A stretch of 56,352 bases of DNA, from contig JAFKFG010000046.1 in the NCBI GenBank assembly GCA_017307355.1, forward strand, positions 1 to 56,352, in the 5' to 3' direction. The notes under the pieces are model-generated. The model was given only the letters and a program-made list of their open reading frames with translations. It ran no database searches and had not been told where the DNA came from. The position numbers and the translations under genes are program-made. Source of the stretch: Alphaproteobacteria bacterium (GTDB taxonomy: Bacteria; Pseudomonadota; Alphaproteobacteria; Micropepsales; Micropepsaceae). Every line of letters starts with the position of its first letter. The stretch's first letter is position 1. Below are positions 8,584 to 16,972 of this stretch, in pieces.

Positions 8584-8757
8584 CGGGCTGGATGCAGCAC
8601 CGGAGTTATGTAGAAAATCGGGGTATCTGGCCGATTCCGCTATGGGGTCTGTCTTTTCTTCACCAGGTTCAAGCTCCTTTCCAAGCCAACTTCTATCAAA
8701 CCACTTGGTACAAAAAGGGCCGATCAGGGTAGATGCGAAACGAATGAATTTAAACGC

Positions 8758-9519
8758 TCAGCGCACCACTACCGCAATGCGCGCCAGTCCGGTATTGCCA
8801 TCCGCGGGGTCGAAGGCTGTGACAGTGACCTGATATTCGCCGGTACCATTCGTGGGAAGTTGAGCAGTAAATTCAGAGGCGGTTCCCCCATACGCAAGCG
8901 GCAGCGTGATAGGCGGCTTGCCGGCCTGGTTGATTGTGGCAAGGATCTCAAACTTGTTCGCGTCCCACTGACCACCTGGCGTAATCGGACAACCGCACAT
9001 CATTGTTACCTTCACATGCAGGGGAATGAATTTACCATTGGCCAGATGAATCTCGTTTGGCGTGTCGAGCGGGTCAATGGCAAAGCCCGGCATCTCCAGC
9101 ACCCAACCATCACCCCCCGCAACGCCTTTGCCCGGTAGTACCCATTGGGTGGCCGAAACACTATTGGCTACGTTCGCAGGCAACTTGGGTCCCACCGCAG
9201 TCACCGTAATACGACGCGGTTGTTCAAGATCAAGGTTGGTAGTGTATTTCGCTGCCTTGTCGTTGGCCAAAAGATCGCGCCGAGCGTGACTGTCCTTCAT
9301 AATCTGGGCGGTGTTGCCAGTACCGCCCTCGACCTGCCCCCTGGCTAACACTTGGCCAGTGTCGGCATCAGAGAGCGTGATCGTCACTCCGCCCATTTCG
9401 GTGCCAACAAATTTCGCATCCTTTGCGATGACCCGGATTACGATAGGAGTTGGCTCTGCGCGCGCCCCACTTGTCAAACCCGCAGCCAGAATCAAGCTCA
9501 GAAACATCATCTTGAGCAT
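8758..9519 (-). CDS. Secreted protein of unknown function with Cys-Gly-Cys-Pro motif
   Basis: I do not recognise a named family. The ATG at 9519 starts a signal peptide (M-L-K-M-M-F-L-S-L-I-L-A-A-G, cleavage near G-A-R-A-E), giving a mature periplasmic or exported protein of about 230 residues. The chain looks like beta-sandwich domains, with repeated strand patterns such as G-V-T-I-T-L-S-D-A-D and Y-Q-V-T-V-T-A-F-D-P. In the middle lies M-C-G-C-P-I-T-P-G-G-Q-W, which may bind a metal or form a disulfide. It is flanked by receptor fragments and an IS end, so a link to TonB receptors is possible but unproven. The gene itself looks intact. Confidence 0.6.
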   Translation of the reverse strand: MLKMMFLSLILAAGLTSGARAEPTPIVIRVIAKDAKFVGTEMGGVTITLSDADTGQVLARGQVEGGTGNTAQIMKDSHARRDLLANDKAAKYTTNLDLEQPRRITVTAVGPKLPANVANSVSATQWVLPGKGVAGGDGWVLEMPGFAIDPLDTPNEIHLANGKFIPLHVKVTMMCGCPITPGGQWDANKFEILATINQAGKPPITLPLAYGGTASEFTAQLPTNGTGEYQVTVTAFDPADGNTGLARIAVVVR

Positions 9520-9603
9520 AGCGCACCCAGTTCCCAAACAATGAACTTCTCTCGCGCATTAGGCTCCTCCAATTGCATTCCTGTCAACCATACCCTCTGC
9601 CAT

Positions 9604-9627
9604 TGGTACAAAACATCCGGCAGGTCA
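9604..9627 (+). repeat. IS3-type right-end sequence at a receptor breakpoint
   Basis: This 24-mer starts TGGTACAAAACATCC and ends in CA. It matches 3939–3962 at 21 of 24 positions. Here too it abuts a truncated TonB receptor, which suggests the relic end of a second IS copy. A shorter TGGTACAAAA at 8706–8715 may be a third relic. Confidence 0.5.
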
Positions 9628-10617
9628 CACTGGACCTGACTGACGCCCTCACTCTAACTGCAGGCATGCGCATCAACGTCGCGGACATCAGCGGCCGCGA
9701 TCGCAGTGGCGGCGCGAGCGAACTCACCGGCAGCCACGGCTATGGCCATGTCAATCCGCTCGTCGGCCTGACTTACAAATTCGATGACACTTTTCCCTGT
9801 TCGGCGGCTATTCCGAATCCAACCGGGCCCCCACGCCACTGGAGCTGGATTGTGCCAGCCCAACCCAGCCCTGCTTGCTCGAAGCCGCGCTGGTGGCAGA
9901 CCCTTCGCTTGCTCAGGTAGTATCGCACAGCTATCAGGTCGGCGCGCGTGGCAGCCTCGGCGGCTTGCTTGGCGATGACCATCTGAACTGGAGCGCCACG
10001 TTTTCCGCACCGATAGCAACAATGACATTGTTGCCCTCGCCAGCACCATTGCAGGTCGAGGGTACTTTACCAATGCTCCCTCCACCCAACGCCAGGGTGT
10101 GGACCTAGCTCTGGATTATCGAGGGGACGGCTGGTCGGCCTATACAAGCTATTCGCATCTGGACGCGACCTATCAGTTCATTGGCACGTTAGCGTCTAAA
10201 AACAATCCCAGCGCAAACGCCGATGGTAATGTGCTGGTGACGCTAGGCAACCACATCCCGCTCAACCCCGCCAATACACTCAAGGCGGGCGGAGATGTGA
10301 CAGTAATGGAGGGCCTGAGCCTGGGAGGCGAACTGGCCTACACCGGCAGCCGATATTTCCAGGGCGATCCGTCAAACCTTAACAGCAAGCTATCGAGCTA
10401 TGTCGTGGTCAATCTGCGCGCAGCCTATGACATCACACCCAAATGGCAAGTGTTCGGCCTAGTGGACAATATTTTGAATAGTCACAGTGCAACATACGGC
10501 ACCTATTTCCAACCTGACGACACTGCGGGCTTGCTCAATCCGGCGCTAACTGATCCGCGCACCCTGACCTTGCAACAGCCAATTACGTTCCAGCTGGGGC
10601 TAAAACTAACACTCTAA
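9628..10617 (+). pseudogene. TonB-dependent receptor, C-terminal half with frameshifts
   Basis: Reading across frames recovers the second half of a receptor barrel. First comes T-D-A-L-T-L-T-A-G-M-R-I-N-V and L-V-G-L-T-Y-K-F-D-D. After a shift near 9795 it continues L-F-G-G-Y-S-E-S-N-R-A-P-T-P. After another extra base near 10005 it runs to the end (A-L-D-Y-R-G-D-G-W-S to L-G-L-K-L-T-L). The S-E-S-N-R-A-P-T-P-x-E-L motif marks a well-known receptor subgroup. With no plug domain and at least two frameshifts, it is dead. Confidence 0.8.
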
Positions 10618-10654
10618 TAGCGACACGTCTTCCTTTATCCGTTCGCGGTTCGGG

Positions 10655-10789
10655 ATAGGTAGTGAGACCGGTTCGAGAAATGTCGAGTCGTTGCCAGAAG
10701 TCCTGGCATACCAGGCCAACCTATCTCGAGTCCTTCCAGCCTAGAGACTGGTTCGAGAATGACGAGTCGTCGCCAGGAGTCCTGGCATA
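10655..10789. repeat. Direct repeat, copy B (right), with full second unit
   Basis: Positions 10655–10779 repeat 1–125 with two mismatches. Copy B also completes its second internal unit: 10664–10709 and 10744–10788 are about 45-bp imperfect tandem relatives 80 bp apart, each ending in AGTCCTGGCAT. A 16-bp word in it, TGAGACCGGTTCGAGA (10663–10678), also occurs in reverse inside the end of the recombinase gene at 27377–27392. Confidence 0.85.
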
Positions 10790-10953
10790 TTCTGCAAAAC
10801 AGTCTCAGATTCTTCTTGAGTTCTATTTGGGACCAAAACGGCCCGTTGAAGTCCCCCGAAGTTACCAACTCGTTTACGAGCAAAAATTTACGGCACGCGA
10901 TGTATTGACTCCAAATGTAGGGCTTGTTTGGATTTTTCCGCGCAAGAAGCGGG
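10790..10953. other. Intergenic spacer at the mosaic/packaging-module junction
   Basis: No gene, hairpin or RNA signature is seen between copy B and the next reading frame. Confidence 0.4.
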
Positions 10954-11568
10954 ATGATTGCGCTGAAATTCGGTGATTGGTTGTTGCGAGAAGCTCTGGT
11001 TGCGATGCCGAATTGGGAAGAACAATGGATTCGGCAACAGCGGGAGCGAGCCCTAGACCGGCAAAAAGATTGGAAACTCGCTGATCGTCAAAGACTTCAG
11101 AAATTAGGGCTGCTTCCATCGGCGGAAAGGCTGCTTCAGAAGCAGCACGGCCGTGGCCGCGGCGTTGTCGCCCCTGTTACATCTCTTGGCCAGTATATTG
11201 TGAGCGGGCTCAATGACCTAAAGACACTATTTGCCCCTGAGACGCCACCGAGTCTGCGGAAAGAAACTTACAAGAAATTCCGGTGGTTTCCGGAGTTCGT
11301 CGAACAAGCCTATCGGGGCGAATTGAACAGGATTTTGAGCTTGAGGAAACCGTCAACGCGCGGAGAGCCGCGGCGGCGCGCGAGCGAACTAGCAGAGGAG
11401 CGGGTCGCCGAGGCTGCGGGAATCTCTTCGGCACAGGTCCGAAAGCTGTGCCACCAGGCCAGGAAGGGTTATGGGGGATCACCGCCCCCTCCTCCGACTA
11501 GCGCCGCTGAGTTGAAAGCGCACCTGGAGTTGGGGCCATCGCTTGTCCGCTCCATGAAGAAGCCGTAG
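10954..11568 (+). CDS. Hypothetical protein ahead of the packaging module
   Basis: I do not recognise a family. The protein is basic and mostly helical, about 204 residues from the ATG at 10954. An ATG at 11005 (M-P-N-W-E-E-Q-W) is an equally good start, and neither has a strong ribosome site. Residues about 140–180 (S-E-L-A-E-E-R-V-A-E-A-A-G-I-S-S-A-Q-V-R) look like a helix-turn-helix, so DNA binding is possible. A proline run P-P-P-P-P lies near the C-terminus. It precedes the ParB–methyltransferase pseudogene by 77 bp in the same direction and may belong to the same phage-derived unit. Confidence 0.55.
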   Translation: MIALKFGDWLLREALVAMPNWEEQWIRQQRERALDRQKDWKLADRQRLQKLGLLPSAERLLQKQHGRGRGVVAPVTSLGQYIVSGLNDLKTLFAPETPPSLRKETYKKFRWFPEFVEQAYRGELNRILSLRKPSTRGEPRRRASELAEERVAEAAGISSAQVRKLCHQARKGYGGSPPPPPTSAAELKAHLELGPSLVRSMKKP

Positions 11569-11645
11569 CGACGACTTTAAATAAAATGGAGAGCTAGGCA
11601 CCGATGATTTGATCGCTCCTGTAGCAACAGGAGGGCAGATCACCC

Positions 11646-12955
11646 ATGGGACGCCGAGTTCAATCCAAATCGCGGAAAGGCGGTTCAGACGGGGGCCGAA
11701 ACTGCCCCCTCCTTTCCGATCAAGTAGTTATGGTGCCGATCGGCATGCTCGTGGAATTTCCCGGGCACGCCAGGGTCCATCCCGACAAGCAGATGCACAA
11801 GCTGACCCGAAGCATATCGCGCTTCGGCTTGGTCAAACCCGTCATTATCGACGAATTCAAGACGATCCTGCTTGGCCATGCCTGCGTCAGAGCTCTCAGG
11901 GCTCTTGGCCATACTGAGGTACCGACACTGACCCTCTCCGGCCTGACCCAGGCCGAAAAGAAGGCGCTGATCTTGGCGGACGCCAAAATCGCCGAGGACG
12001 GCGAATGGCATGCCGATCGCCTGAAAATCCAGCTGATGGATCTTCTGGGGCTGGATATCGATATCGAGTTGACGGGATTTTCGACCTGCGAGGTCGACAA
12101 CATCATCATCGATGACGGCACCGAACCCGATCCGCTTGGCGGCGACGGAGGCCCCAGCCTTGAGCCGGAACGTGTCGTAACCGAAAAAAACTATGTCTGG
12201 ATCCTCGGGGTCCATCGCGTCATCTGCGGAAACTCGCTCGAACCGGACGTGCTGGCCCGCCTTCTCGGCGACGACAAAGTGCAGATGGTGGTGACTGACG
12301 CCCCGTTTAACGTGAAGATTCAGGGTCATGCGCGCGGCAGATCGAAGAAGCGTCACCGCGAATTCGTCATGGCATCGGGCGAGATGTCCGATCCCGAGTT
12401 CGTGGAATTCCTGATTAAGGCCGTTCTGAACGCCATCCGCTTCAGCACCGACGGCTCAATCCATTATTGGTTTATCGATTGGAGGCACCTTCCCCATCTG
12501 TTGAAGGCCGCGCTGGCGCAATACACCGAATGGAAGAACCTTCTTGTTTGGCGCAAGGCGAATGCCGGCCAGGGATCGTTTTACGCCTGGGAGCCGAAGG
12601 CCGCTATCGCACCAATGTGTTGGATTATCCGGGTGGCGCGACGCCGGATGCAACGCGCCAAGCAGAGCTGGCGATGCACCCGACCGTCAAGCCGGTTTCT
12701 CTCATTGCCGATCTCATCCGCGACTGCAGTGAACGCGGTGGGCTGGTGTTGGATTTGTTCGGCGGGAGCGGCAGCGCATTGCTCGCAGCAGAACGTACCG
12801 GACGCCGTGCCCGGCTGGTCGAACTCGATCCGGCTTACGTGGATCTGACAATCCGCCGCTGGCAGCAGCTCACCGGCCGCGACGCCGTCCTGGAAGGCAC
12901 CGGCAAGACATTCAACCAGATCGAACAGGAAAAATCCGATGCCGAAAAAGCGTGA
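11646..12955 (+). pseudogene. ParB-like/adenine DNA methyltransferase fusion, inactivated
   Basis: The gene starts with an AGGAGG ribosome site and an N-terminal ParB-like domain (V-P-I-G-M-L-V-E-F-P, then L-G-H-A-C-V-R-A-L-R-A-L-G). A beta-class N6-adenine methyltransferase follows. Near 12565 the frame breaks. After N-A-G-Q-G-S-F-Y, a segment of roughly 20 residues usual for the family is missing, and coding resumes in another frame at G-R-Y-R-T-N-V-L-D-Y. It then runs through M-H-P-T-V-K-P, the SAM-binding D-L-F-G-G-S-G-S and the end at 12955. The catalytic D-P-P-Y motif is changed to D-A-P-F (about 12299). Deletion, frameshift and motif loss all point to a dead enzyme. Such fusions usually sit beside DUF5681 and terminase genes, as here. 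Confidence 0.8.
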
Positions 12956-13415
12956 CTACACGGTCGGGCGCGGACGTCCGCCCGTCGATACCCAGTTTCA
13001 ACGCGGGAAATCCGGCAATCCCAAAGGCCGTCCGCGCGGCTCGAAAAATCTGGCCACCATCGTGAATGAAGAACTGAAACGACGCGTCGGTGTCGTCGAA
13101 AACGGCAAGCAGAAGCGCATTACCAAAGGACGGGCGGCTGTCGCGCAAGTCGCAAACGCCGCCGCCAAGGGTGATCTCAAAGCGTTTCAGGCGCTGACGA
13201 ATGCGCAAAGGCACTTCCAGGCCTCAGAAGAGCCGTCGTCAGACCGGCGAGATCCGGTGTTCGACACCGCCGATCACCTGGCCACCATCGAAAACATCGT
13301 GCGCCGCATCCGCGCGATGGATCCGCCCAAGGATCCGCAAGCTCCAATCACCGAGACAGCGGAATCCGCCCGGGAAACCACAACAGAAGCGATCAACAAG
13401 GAGAACGACGCATGA
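12939..13415 (+). CDS. DUF5681 protein, probable terminase partner
   Basis: This is a basic 158-residue protein. The family signature lies at residues about 8–37: V-G-R-G-R-P-P, then F-Q-R-G-K-S-G-N-P-K-G-R-P-R-G-S-K. It overlaps the end of the methyltransferase by 17 bp and the terminase start by 4 bp (ATGA), so it is translated with them. DUF5681 proteins regularly precede terminase large subunits and may act as the small, DNA-recognising subunit. That role is inferred from gene order only. Confidence 0.8.
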   Translation: MPKKRDYTVGRGRPPVDTQFQRGKSGNPKGRPRGSKNLATIVNEELKRRVGVVENGKQKRITKGRAAVAQVANAAAKGDLKAFQALTNAQRHFQASEEPSSDRRDPVFDTADHLATIENIVRRIRAMDPPKDPQAPITETAESARETTTEAINKENDA

Positions 13416-14884
13416 GAATCAGGCCTCAACCCCCGCTTTCGATTCCGGAATACAAAACGATATTGCGCCACGACCTGGCCAGCTTCATCGAAGCCGGCTT
13501 CCGGGAATTGAACCCGCACGTGCCCTACTTTCACGGCCGGCACATCGAAGTGATGGCCAGCCATTTGGAAGCCTGCATGCGCGGCGAGATTCGCCGGCTG
13601 ATCATCAATCTGCCACCCCGCAGCCTCAAATCGCACTGCGTCTCGGTCGCCTTCCCCGCCTACTTGCTGGGGCACATGCCCGGCAAGCGGATCATTTGCG
13701 TCAGCTATGCCCAGGACCTTTCGGAGAAGCTGGGCCGCGAAACCCGCAAGCTGATGACGAGCCCCCTTTACAGGGCTCTCTTCAGGACGCGCCTGGGCGG
13801 CAAGCAGGCGGCGTCCGAGTTCGAGACGACGGCAGGCGGCAGCCGGTTGTCCACCTCCCTTGGTGGCGTCATCACCGGCTTGGGCGGTGAGTTCCTGATA
13901 CTGGACGATCCGCAGAAGCCGGACGAGATCTTGTCCGAAGGTCAGCGGAAAAAGGATATCGAATGGTTCCGCAACACGCTGCTGAGCCGGCAGAACGACA
14001 AGGCGACCGCCTGTATCATCATCGTTATGCAACGGCTGCATGAAGATGATCTGTGCGGCCAGTTGATTGCCGACGGGGGCTGGAAAGTCCTGTCCTTTCC
14101 GGCAATCGCCGAGGAAGACCGCAGCCTGGACATCAACAACGTCCTGGGCCGTCGGACCGTCACTTGGAAAGAGGGAGAAGCTCTCCACCCGGAACGTGAA
14201 CCGCTTGAGGTCTTGGCGGAAATCCGCCGGGGCATGCAGGAAGCCAACTTCTCCAGCCAGTATCAGCAGCGCCCTATGCCGCTGGAAGGCAACATCCTGA
14301 AGAAGTCCTGGCTGCATTATTACGAGCCGGGGTCGCAACCGGCCCGCTTCGATATGATCGTTCAGAGTTGGGATACGGCGAACAAAACCGGCGAGATGAA
14401 CGATTTTTCCGTCTGCACGACCTGGGGCATCCACCGGCACAAGTTCTACCTGCTCCATGTCTTCCGGGCGCGGCTGGACTTCCCCAACCTGCAACGCAAG
14501 GCCTGCATGCTGGCGAAGGAGTGGCGGGCCCACAAAGTCCTGATCGAGGACAAGGCGTCCGGCACCCAGCTGATCCAGGATCTGAAGGAAAGAGGCGTCC
14601 GGGCCATCCCCTACAAGCCCGCGCCGGGCTACGACAAGGAAATGCGGTTGCATGCTCAGACCGCGGCCTTCGAAAGCGGCCAGGTCTTTTTGCCGTCCGC
14701 CGCACCCTGGCTGGCGGACTATGTGGCCGAGCTGACCGGGTTTCCGGGGGCGAAGTTCGACGACCAGGTCGATTCCACCACCCAGTTCCTGGACCACGTC
14801 CGGTCCAAACGGTCCGTGATCATCACCGACGAGATGCTGGCCTACGCCCGTAGCCGCGCCAGGCCGCCGCTGGTCGCGTTCTAG
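13412..14884 (+). CDS. Phage terminase large subunit
   Basis: This 490-residue packaging motor has an N-terminal ATPase: Walker A P-P-R-S-L-K-S near residue 68, Walker B F-L-I-L-D-D-P near residue 162, and a coupling segment around M-Q-R-L-H-E-D-D. The C-terminal nuclease has acidic residues at Q-S-W-D-T-A near 320, L-I-E-D-K-A-S-G near 378 and F-D-D-Q-V-D-S near 450. It appears intact. No portal, capsid, protease, tail or lysis gene follows; the next genes are on the other strand. The last codon overlaps the stop of the DUF6508 gene on the opposite strand. Confidence 0.9.
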   Translation: MRIRPQPPLSIPEYKTILRHDLASFIEAGFRELNPHVPYFHGRHIEVMASHLEACMRGEIRRLIINLPPRSLKSHCVSVAFPAYLLGHMPGKRIICVSYAQDLSEKLGRETRKLMTSPLYRALFRTRLGGKQAASEFETTAGGSRLSTSLGGVITGLGGEFLILDDPQKPDEILSEGQRKKDIEWFRNTLLSRQNDKATACIIIVMQRLHEDDLCGQLIADGGWKVLSFPAIAEEDRSLDINNVLGRRTVTWKEGEALHPEREPLEVLAEIRRGMQEANFSSQYQQRPMPLEGNILKKSWLHYYEPGSQPARFDMIVQSWDTANKTGEMNDFSVCTTWGIHRHKFYLLHVFRARLDFPNLQRKACMLAKEWRAHKVLIEDKASGTQLIQDLKERGVRAIPYKPAPGYDKEMRLHAQTAAFESGQVFLPSAAPWLADYVAELTGFPGAKFDDQVDSTTQFLDHVRSKRSVIITDEMLAYARSRARPPLVAF

Positions 14885-15315
14885 CTTCCAAGCGCCGCTG
14901 CGCGGGCGGCGATGGCTGCCATCAGGCCTGTCCGGAAGGCCTCGGCAACCACGCCGTCCGCGAAGCGGTCTCTGCGGACCAGGGCCGTCAGCAGCATCGC
15001 TATCTGCGGCTCCGTCGCCGCCGCCACCGCGCCGACATCGGAATGCAGCGTTCGGCCTTCAACCGTCTCCACCCATTGCACCCAGTCGAAATCCTCCAGC
15101 ACCCAGCCGGCGTCATAGAGCATCTCCACGAATTCCAGCGCCGCCTGGGTCAGGCGCGGGACGCCGCTGCTCATGACGTAGGGATCGGGCACCGTTCCCG
15201 ATCCACGGAGCGGCGTGATTTCGATCCAGGTGTCTGCCGGGCCGCGCAGGGCCGGCAAATAGGCCGCCAGCCGGCCGATGCGGGTCTGCGCGCGCGTGTC
15301 GCTGTCCTGCGGCAT
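14881..15315 (-). CDS. DUF6508 domain protein (second of two)
   Basis: This 144-residue soluble protein is related to the protein at 227–709. They share R-I-x-R-L-A-A-Y-L-P, G-W-V-L-E-D-F-D-W-x-x-W and R-R-D-R-F-A-D-G. It is convergent with the terminase and the two stop codons share the palindrome CTAG. It starts 8 bp after the upstream gene (15324–15824) ends and is probably co-transcribed with it. Function is unknown. Confidence 0.75.
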   Translation of the reverse strand: MPQDSDTRAQTRIGRLAAYLPALRGPADTWIEITPLRGSGTVPDPYVMSSGVPRLTQAALEFVEMLYDAGWVLEDFDWVQWVETVEGRTLHSDVGAVAAATEPQIAMLLTALVRRDRFADGVVAEAFRTGLMAAIAARAAALGS

Positions 15316-15323
15316 GTCGAGGC

Positions 15324-15824
15324 CTATGGGCTGAGCCGGTAGGGCTCAAGGATCTCCAGCAGGTCCTTTGGCGGATTACCCATGCTGTACAGCCCGTCCT
15401 TTTGCCAGGCCCCGGTCTGCTCCAGCGGCTGCTGGCCCTTGGCCGCCCGGACGTCGCCGTAGCGTGCCAGGATCTCGTCATGGGGGTAGATGTAGATGAT
15501 GCCCTCTTCCGCGGCGCCCGCGGCCTGGTGGGGAAAGCCGATCCAGAGTTTCTTGTTCTGGTACTTCTGGTCAAAGGTGACGCGTCCCTTGATCTGGATA
15601 GTCAGCATCTCCCGGGTCGCATCCGTCATGTGCCGGGCGATCATGTCGCCGCCGTTCCAGTCGTCCCGGATCGGGTAGGACGCGTAGCCGTGTCGGGCCA
15701 GCACCGCAGCGATGTGGTGGAAGTTGTGCACTTCCTTCTGCTTGGCGTTGAGCGACGTGTAGCTGATCTTTTTGAAGGTGCTCACGCCCCCTTCTGCAGC
15801 CTTAGTGATTTTCGACTCTGTCAT
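15324..15824 (-). CDS. Unknown protein, possible PD-(D/E)XK nuclease fold
   Basis: The ATG at 15824 is preferred because of a GAGG ribosome site 6 bp upstream; a longer frame reaches 15887. The protein has about 166 residues. Residues about 50–85 hold a pattern typical of the restriction-endonuclease fold: G-Y-A-S-Y-P-I, then G-G-D-M-I-A, then L-T-I-Q-I-K-G-R. The Asp plus (Q)-x-K arrangement matches the D…(E/Q)xK catalytic core of DUF4365-like proteins. This is pattern reading only. It is followed closely by DUF6508, and the pair may form a small accessory system carried next to the packaging genes. Confidence 0.55.
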   Translation of the reverse strand: MTESKITKAAEGGVSTFKKISYTSLNAKQKEVHNFHHIAAVLARHGYASYPIRDDWNGGDMIARHMTDATREMLTIQIKGRVTFDQKYQNKKLWIGFPHQAAGAAEEGIIYIYPHDEILARYGDVRAAKGQQPLEQTGAWQKDGLYSMGNPPKDLLEILEPYRLSP

Positions 15825-15952
15825 TTCCTCGAACTCTCCCTTTTTGCCAATGACGCTTCCAAAATTTGCTCTCAAACCCGGACCCATCTGTGCCGCAAGT
15901 AAAGTCCGTCAAGTCGTATCGGATCGCCGGGCCTATGCGGGGCAGTAGGGCT

Positions 15953-16168
15953 TTACGGCGTGTCCGGATGCAGCTTCCGGTAGTTGCGGATCGTGCAGGC
16001 ATCCATCTGGTCCCGTGGGACGTGGGCGCAACGCTCGACCAGCGCATCAATGTCCCTCGTCTGCGCGGGCGACGGCCCGTCGTTCGCGTGTGAGCGATGG
16101 GCGCCAGCCCAAAGCACGGCCGCCACGACAACGGCCAGCACCATCAATATTCCAGCGATCTTGCCCAT
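15953..16168 (-). CDS. Small exported or membrane-anchored protein
   Basis: This is a 71-residue protein. An N-terminal hydrophobic helix (M-G-K-I-A-G-I-L-M-V-L-A-V-V-V-A-A-V-L-W) is followed by a short charged domain with two cysteines (E-R-C-A-H-V and D-A-C-T-I-R-N-Y), which could form a disulfide in the periplasm. I do not recognise the family. It stands alone between the nuclease-like gene and the methyltransferase gene. Confidence 0.5.
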   Translation of the reverse strand: MGKIAGILMVLAVVVAAVLWAGAHRSHANDGPSPAQTRDIDALVERCAHVPRDQMDACTIRNYRKLHPDTP

Positions 16169-16240
16169 TCCGCCTCATCACAATCGGCCCCCAAGGCGTT
16201 TGAATATCGCTCGGCATGGCTTCTGTTGCATGTTGGGTCC

Positions 16241-16972
16241 TCAATCGAACCGGGGCAGGCTATGGACGGGCCAAACGCCAATCGCCCGTCCGCGCCGAAC
16301 AGCCGCGTCCTCGATTATCCGGTATGGCGGAGGAAAGCCGAATGGAGGGCGGCGAAGGTTGAGCGGCCGATAGTCACCGGTGTGGATATCGGCATTGAAC
16401 CAGGTGTCGCTCTCCGTCGTGCAGAGAAACCATGACCGGGGACGTGAGAAGGCATTTTTGAGGAACCGCCGCCCGTCCGCGAAACTGAGATGGAACAGGG
16501 TTTCTCGGCAAAGGATCGTGTCGGCCTCAGGCAGATCGCCGGAGATCGCGTCGATGCAGAAGAACTGGCGCCCAGAACCGGCATATCGCGCATTGTCCGC
16601 GATCACCGACGGGACAATGTCCACGCCGATGTAGTTCTGGTGCAGATCAATCCGGCTCATCCAAGTAAAGTCACCGCACCCGACATCCAGCAAGGTCTTC
16701 GCGGCGATCTCGTCGAGTACGCTGGGCAGGTACCGTCTTAGACTATCGGTGGCATGCACCGATGAGCCGGGACCGGATTTGGGTATTTCGCAATCACCGT
16801 TCTGCCAGACCCCGTCTGCATAAATGGCCTCAAAGCGGTCCGACGGGGTCGGCTTCCCCAGATGGCCGCGGCTGGCTGTACCGTTGCCGATAAGACTGAC
16901 CCCAGGTCTTCCTGTCAGCTTCAAGACGAGATGGCGGCGCAGCTCGGTGAGGGAGGTGATCAGCGTCCTCAT
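16241..16972 (-). CDS. Class I SAM-dependent methyltransferase
   Basis: From the ATG at 16972 the protein has about 243 residues; a longer frame to 17125 adds residues without domain features. The SAM-binding motif is T-L-L-D-V-G-C-G-D-F-T-W near residue 92, followed by Y-I-G-V-D-I-V-P (motif II) and D-T-I-L-C-R-E-T-L-F-H-L (motif IV region). The architecture is that of a Rossmann-fold small-molecule or sugar methyltransferase. Neighbours give no clue to the substrate. Confidence 0.7.
   Translation of the reverse strand: MRTLITSLTELRRHLVLKLTGRPGVSLIGNGTASRGHLGKPTPSDRFEAIYADGVWQNGDCEIPKSGPGSSVHATDSLRRYLPSVLDEIAAKTLLDVGCGDFTWMSRIDLHQNYIGVDIVPSVIADNARYAGSGRQFFCIDAISGDLPEADTILCRETLFHLSFADGRRFLKNAFSRPRSWFLCTTESDTWFNADIHTGDYRPLNLRRPPFGFPPPYRIIEDAAVRRGRAIGVWPVHSLPRFD

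Noticed and set aside
3963..10617. The two broken TonB receptors as halves of one gene
   Set aside because: Their sequence signatures belong to different receptor subgroups, so they are remains of two separate genes.
10654..14884. Complete prophage
   Set aside because: Only packaging genes are present; no capsid, portal, tail, lysis or phage integrase next to them.
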